Assembly: GCF_009688965.1 (NCBI RefSeq)
Contig: NZ_AP021875.1
Span: forward strand, 248,001 to 312,000
Length of the DNA: 64,000 nt
Source: Desulfosarcina widdelii
GTDB lineage: Bacteria > Desulfobacterota > Desulfobacteria > Desulfobacterales > Desulfosarcinaceae
Reading direction: 5' to 3'
Shown: positions 60,642 through 64,000 of the stretch, piece after piece
Layout: each line of letters opens with the position of its first letter
Numbering within the stretch: position 1 is the stretch's first letter
Notes under the pieces: model-generated
Database searches by the model: none
What the model was told of the DNA's origin: nothing
The model's input: the letters and a program-made list of their open reading frames with translations, nothing else
Made by a program: the position numbers and the translations under genes

Positions 60642-61478
60642 TTATCCGTCATCCGACCTCCGACCTCCGGCATCCGAGAGTTGTTCCATCAGCATCCGCG
60701 CATTCTTCGGCGCCTGGCCGCGGACGTGGTTGTTGAAAAAGACCAGGCCGGTTCTGGACAGTCGGGCCATTTGGGGAATTCGTTCTTCGGACCACACAGC
60801 CAGTTCGTCTTCGCTGTAATCGTAATCGAATTGTTTCTGCATGTTGCCCGAGCGCCAGCCGGCCGCGTTGCGGCCGTGAAATCGGACGTAAAACAGGTCC
60901 GGGCTGGTGGCGACGGCCAGGGACGGGAACAGGTCCGGTAGGTCGGGGACGTCCACGCAGGCCAGGGCCACCTTTCTTGCTTCCAGGGAGGCAAACACCC
61001 GGTCGACGGCCCAGGAGGCGTGCCGGAACTCCACGGCAACGGGCAGGCCGGCCAGGGCGTCGAGGAGACGGGCCAGGTAGCGGCGGTTTTCCGGCGTACG
61101 CCGGAAAAAGGGCGGCAACTGCACCAGTACGGCCAGCAATTGCCCGGATTGGACCAAAGGGGCGATGCCCTCCCGGTACAGGGCGGCCTGGGCCGGCCAC
61201 CCTTTGGGGTCCACTTCGTGGGTCAGGGTGCGGGTGAGTTTGGCTGCGAAACGAAATTCTTCCGGCGCCTTGCGGCGCATGCGGTCCATGGCCGCCGCCT
61301 TGGGCATCTGGTACCAGGTGAAGTTGATCTCGGTGACCGGGAAGATGCGGGCGTAGTGCGGCAGCATCTGGACCGTGCCGGTTCCCGGCGGGTAGAAGCC
61401 GCCATCCACCCACTCGTTGTAGGCGTATCCGCAGGTGCCGATGAGGATGGGAGGGAAGGGGGTGGTCTTCTTTTCCAT
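60642..61478 (-). CDS. DUF72 (YecE-like) protein
   Basis: A 278-residue TIM-barrel-like DUF72 protein. Recognisable parts are PILIGTCGYAYNEWVDGGFYP, EINFTWYQMPKAAAMDRMR, FRFAAKLTRTLTHE, VAVEFRHASW and FFNNHVRGQAPKNARMLM. The molecular function is unknown. It occupies the place between lexA and imuB where imuA (RecA/SulA-like) normally lies in lexA-imuA-imuB-dnaE2 cassettes, so a role in the damage response is possible. Confidence 0.88.
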   Translation of the reverse strand: MEKKTTPFPPILIGTCGYAYNEWVDGGFYPPGTGTVQMLPHYARIFPVTEINFTWYQMPKAAAMDRMRRKAPEEFRFAAKLTRTLTHEVDPKGWPAQAALYREGIAPLVQSGQLLAVLVQLPPFFRRTPENRRYLARLLDALAGLPVAVEFRHASWAVDRVFASLEARKVALACVDVPDLPDLFPSLAVATSPDLFYVRFHGRNAAGWRSGNMQKQFDYDYSEDELAVWSEERIPQMARLSRTGLVFFNNHVRGQAPKNARMLMEQLSDAGGRRSDDG

Positions 61479-61509
61479 GGCAGTCGTTTGGAAAGATCGA
61501 TCCGTTCGG

Positions 61510-61660
61510 TTTGCTTGATGAATTCAGAATTCAGGAGTCAGAATCCAGAATGAGAAATTTTCTTCATCTCCATCTTATGGATACGACGGAGCAGAGCGAC
61601 ACGACCCCTTCTGGATACTGAATTCTGGCTTCTATATTCTTTCTTCACAGGTTTTCACGT
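61510..61660. repeat. Degenerate inverted and direct repeats in the lexA-DUF72 spacer
   Basis: Words such as gaattcag and cagaatccag repeat at 61519-61553, and reverse-complement versions (ctggatactgaattctgg) occur at 61610-61630. The spacer holds no gene. Confidence 0.55.
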
Positions 61661-61671
61661 GTTCTTAGCGA

Positions 61672-62301
61672 TTATTTGGAATGCAATGTCCGCTGGATTC
61701 CCACCACCCGCCCCTGCACCAGCACCTCGTCGAATCCATAGCGCATCACCGGGTAGTCGGGATTTTCCGGCCGCAGTTCCACGTGGTCCCGGTGGAGAAA
61801 GAACCGTTTGACCGTGGCCTCCTCTTCGTGGACCAGGGCCACGACAATTTCGCCGTTTTCGGCGTACTGGCGCGGCGTGCACACGGCCATGTCGCCTTCC
61901 AGGATGCCCGCGCCTTGCATGGAATTTCCCCGTACCCGCAGGGCAAAGAGGTTGCGGCCGCGGTAGAGGCTGCTGTCCAGCACCAGGCTGCCTTCCCACT
62001 CCTGCTGGGCATACAAAGGCAGGCCGGCGTTGACCCGGCCCACCACCGGCACTTCGACCCAGCGTTGGGTGCCGTCGGTTTGTCCCGTGGGGCCGATGAG
62101 GTGAAGGGTGCGGCTGTAGCGGCCCTGGCGCCGAACCACTCCTTTGCGCTCCAGCAGTTTCAGGCGCTGGGAAACGGCCGCATGGCTGATGCCCAGGTCC
62201 CGGGCCGCCTGGCGGAGGCTGGGCGCCTTGCCGGTGCGTTGGATGGCGGACTTCAGGTAGTCGACAAGCTGTTTTTGCCCCGGCGTCAGTTGGGTTTCCA
62301 C
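61672..62301 (-). CDS. lexA: LexA repressor
   Basis: SOS repressor of 209 residues: a winged-helix DNA-binding domain (SLRQAARDLGISHAAVSQRL) and a C-terminal S24 peptidase domain. Self-cleavage features are intact: Ala92-Gly93 in GRVNAGLP, Ser127 in RGNSMQG and Lys165 in ATVKRFF. GTG 62301 has AGGAG 8 bp upstream. A consensus promoter with a palindrome over the start site lies just before it. It heads the DUF72-imuB-dnaE2 run, which it probably controls. Confidence 0.93.
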   Translation of the reverse strand: METQLTPGQKQLVDYLKSAIQRTGKAPSLRQAARDLGISHAAVSQRLKLLERKGVVRRQGRYSRTLHLIGPTGQTDGTQRWVEVPVVGRVNAGLPLYAQQEWEGSLVLDSSLYRGRNLFALRVRGNSMQGAGILEGDMAVCTPRQYAENGEIVVALVHEEEATVKRFFLHRDHVELRPENPDYPVMRYGFDEVLVQGRVVGIQRTLHSK

Positions 62302-62319
62302 GGTTTCTTCTCCTGTAGC

Positions 62320-62334
62320 TTCATTTAAAATGAA
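62320..62334. promoter_or_regulatory. Candidate LexA operator
   Basis: TTCATTTAAAATGAA, a perfect palindrome around a central base, lies between the -10 box and the ribosome site of lexA, a position suited to autorepression. It does not match the Escherichia coli CTGT-N8-ACAG box. Confidence 0.55.
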
Positions 62335-62361
62335 TTATAGGAGGATGAATGTAAATGTCAA
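62334..62361 (-). promoter_or_regulatory. Consensus sigma-70 promoter of lexA
   Basis: On the minus strand TTGACA (62356-62361) and TATAAT (62334-62339) match consensus perfectly, with a 16-bp spacer. Confidence 0.85.
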
Positions 62362-62514
62362 TGTAAAGTTTTTTGTATATATATTGATTCACAAATCGGT
62401 TGCCCTGCCCGAAACGGCGACGATGGTTGACGATTTCATGGAAAATGTGGCAAGTCGTCTTGAAACTAATTTAGTCAAGCAGATTGCCTGCGGATCCGGA
62501 AAGAGACCCTTGTG

Positions 62515-63180
62515 ATGACCAAAAAGCGCACCTTCGACATCGACCGTTTCGTTGCCGCCATCGAAGCCAACTATCGCCAGTGGAATCCCCCCATTATCAC
62601 CTTTATCGCCAATCGCGGGGCCACTCCCTTTGAAGTGCTGGTTTCCACCCTGCTCTCCCTGCGTACCAAGGACGAGGTGACCGGCGAGGCTGCCCGGCGC
62701 CTGCTGGACGTGGCCAGGACGCCGGAAGCCATGGTGAAACTGAGGCCCAAAAAGATCGAGGACCTGATCTATCCGGTGGGGTTCTATCCCACCAAGGCCA
62801 AACGGCTGCTTTCCATCAGCCGCATCCTGCTGGATCGCTACGGCGGAAATGTGCCGGACACCCTGGAGGAGCTTACCGCGCTGCCCGGCGTGGGCCGCAA
62901 GACCGCCAATCTGGTGCTCGTGGAGGGCTTCAAGATTCCGGCCATTTGCGTAGACACCCACGTGCACCGCATCAGCAACCGCATCGGCTACGTGAAGACC
63001 AAAACGCCGGACAAGACTGAACTGGCCCTGCGCAAGAAACTGCCCAAGCGTCACTGGGTGCGCTACAACGAACTGTTGGTGGCCTTCGGGCAGACGCTTT
63101 GCCGGCCCATTTCCCCGTTTTGCAGCCGGTGCCCGGTGAGTGAGATGTGTGCACAAATCGGGGTGGAGCGCCACCGGTGA
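62515..63180 (+). CDS. nth: Endonuclease III
   Basis: Base-excision repair glycosylase/AP lyase for oxidised pyrimidines. The helix-hairpin-helix LPGVGRKTANLVL supplies the catalytic Lys (about 129), and VDTHVHRISNR the catalytic Asp (about 147). The C-terminal [4Fe-4S] ligands are C-x6-C-x2-C-x5-C (CRPISPFCSRCPVSEMC). Length 221 is typical. ATG 62515 (preceded by GTG 62512) is the likely start. It is divergent from lexA and followed by xthA. Confidence 0.95.
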   Translation: MTKKRTFDIDRFVAAIEANYRQWNPPIITFIANRGATPFEVLVSTLLSLRTKDEVTGEAARRLLDVARTPEAMVKLRPKKIEDLIYPVGFYPTKAKRLLSISRILLDRYGGNVPDTLEELTALPGVGRKTANLVLVEGFKIPAICVDTHVHRISNRIGYVKTKTPDKTELALRKKLPKRHWVRYNELLVAFGQTLCRPISPFCSRCPVSEMCAQIGVERHR

Positions 63181-63183
63181 TGC

Positions 63184-63350
63184 GTGCCCATCCAGAAATG
63201 GCCAATTTGCCCGATATCTTTGTTGCGCGGAAAATTTTATCCTCGAAATATTAACCATATGCACCCCAAGGGCATTTCCTTCGGGCACCTGCGGTAAAAT
63301 TTTTCGTGCGCCTCGATCTCGACCAAATTTGCCTATTTCTGGATGGGCAC
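63184..63350. repeat. Family 3 inverted-repeat element between nth and xthA
   Basis: The left end gtgcccatccagaaatggcc (63184) and the right end tatttctggatgggcac (63334-63350) are complementary, and similarity continues inward for about 55 bp on each side with gaps (aaatttg, gcgc, aaaatttta shared). The centre contains a small ccccaagggc hairpin. The size of 167 bp and lack of coding capacity suggest a miniature inverted-repeat element or structured RNA. Confidence 0.75.
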
Positions 63351-63415
63351 GGTGTGCCTACTTTACGTAAATGCGGGAGATGCACCGAAAAAATAACAAT
63401 AAAAAGAGGTAACCA

Positions 63416-64000
63416 ATGCCCAAACAGACCATCAAGTTGGTTTCCTGGAACGTAAACGGCTATCGTGCCGCCATGAAAAAGGATTTTCTGGATTCCATCA
63501 AAGCGCTGGATGCGGATATTTTCGGCCTTCAGGAGACCAAGCTCCAGGAGGCGCAGCTCACCAAGGCCATGAAGGAGATCGACGGCTATCAGCCGGCATT
63601 TTCTTTTTCCACGGTGAAAAAGGGCTACAGCGGAGTGGCCGCCTATTCCCGGATGACCCCCAGGGCCGTGCGTAACGGCCTCGGCATTCCGCGTTTCGAC
63701 GATGAAGGCCGCATTGTGGAACTGGAATTCGATGCGTTTACCTTCTTCAATGTCTATTTTCCCAACGGCCAGATGAGTGACGAGCGCCTGCAATACAAGC
63801 TGGATTTCTACGAAGCCTTTTTCGAATATACCGAGGCGCTGCGCAAGGAGGGCAAGAGCCTGATCATTACCGGCGATTTTAACACGGCTCACAACGAAAT
63901 CGATCTGAAGAACCCCGGCCCCAATTCCGACCGTTCCGGATTTCTGCCCATCGAGCGCCAGTGGATCGACCGCATTGTCGATATGGGTTACGTGGACACC
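63416..64000 (+). CDS. xthA: Exodeoxyribonuclease III, partial
   Basis: The N-terminal 195 residues of an ExoIII-type AP endonuclease, cut by the window end. Motifs in order: KLVSWNVNGYRAAMKKDF (Asn), IFGLQETKLQ (metal Glu), NVYFPNGQMSDERLQYKL (catalytic Tyr region), ITGDFNTAHNEIDLKNPG (Asp and Asn). AGAGG precedes ATG 63416. Together with nth it gives a base-excision repair pair next to the SOS cassette. Confidence 0.95.
   Translation, partial: MPKQTIKLVSWNVNGYRAAMKKDFLDSIKALDADIFGLQETKLQEAQLTKAMKEIDGYQPAFSFSTVKKGYSGVAAYSRMTPRAVRNGLGIPRFDDEGRIVELEFDAFTFFNVYFPNGQMSDERLQYKLDFYEAFFEYTEALRKEGKSLIITGDFNTAHNEIDLKNPGPNSDRSGFLPIERQWIDRIVDMGYVDT

Noticed and set aside
1..64000. CRISPR arrays or rRNA genes
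   Set aside because: No regularly spaced identical repeats with unique spacers and no conserved rRNA segments were seen; the repeats found are dispersed hairpins.

Overview
The window is 64 kb of GC-rich bacterial chromosome. Gene content points to a sulfate-reducing member of the Desulfobacterota, close to Desulfosarcina or Desulfobacteraceae: a small siroheme sulfite/nitrite reductase, an AF1514-family protein, an FmdB zinc ribbon, GlcD/CCG-type oxidoreductases, many PAS kinases and Cys-rich small proteins. This is an inference from families, not from a marker gene. There is no rRNA and no CRISPR array; one tRNA (Leu, anticodon CAG) is present.

Layout. 0-8.3 kb (minus strand): type II secretion genes gspF-G-H-I-J, probably running into gspK at the left edge, downstream of the def-fmt-rsmB translation cluster and ribF. 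8.36-11.63 kb: a 3.2-kb element integrated in tRNA-Leu, flanked by 58-bp direct repeats. It carries a minimal primase, an AlpA-like regulator, a truncated tyrosine recombinase, an unknown protein and an origin- or operator-like inverted repeat; a second, broken integrase lies just outside. 11.7-18.4 kb: mixed metabolic and small genes (sulfite reductase, PAS protein, two small ORFs, MFS and PEBP proteins, ketopantoate reductase). 18.5-23.3 kb: an SbcD/SbcC-like (YhaO/YhaN) pair. 23.4-36.1 kb: transporters, hydrolases, RNase HI, a PilZ protein, a WYL regulator, a GlcD/CCG oxidoreductase pair, a GalT-like protein, rhomboid and aldo/keto reductase. 36.2-39.2 kb: a nuclease-helicase fusion followed by two Cys-rich small proteins. 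39.6-50.2 kb: three two-component or hybrid signalling loci around a nucleoside permease. 50.4-55.8 kb: HtrA protease, FmdB, an inositol-monophosphatase-like protein, PepD and a J-domain protein. 56-64 kb: a DNA-repair neighbourhood: dnaE2/imuC, imuB, a DUF72 gene, lexA, nth and xthA.

The most unusual signal lies between the genes. Three unrelated hairpin-type repeat families occur. Family 1 has three copies of 125-146 bp, each within 8 bp of (or just overlapping) the stop codon of a minus-strand gene. Family 2 has two copies of about 100 bp with the same loop but completely different, self-complementary stems, each sitting on the 5' end of a coding sequence. Family 3 is one 167-bp inverted-repeat element between nth and xthA. 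The mutagenesis cassette is also atypical: lexA-DUF72-imuB-imuC with no imuA, an ImuB that has lost Y-polymerase catalytic residues, and a consensus sigma-70 lexA promoter with a 15-bp palindrome at its start. A shared palindrome, ATTACCA-N2-TGGTAAT, stands 11-12 bp upstream of the proposed -35 of both gspG and htrA.
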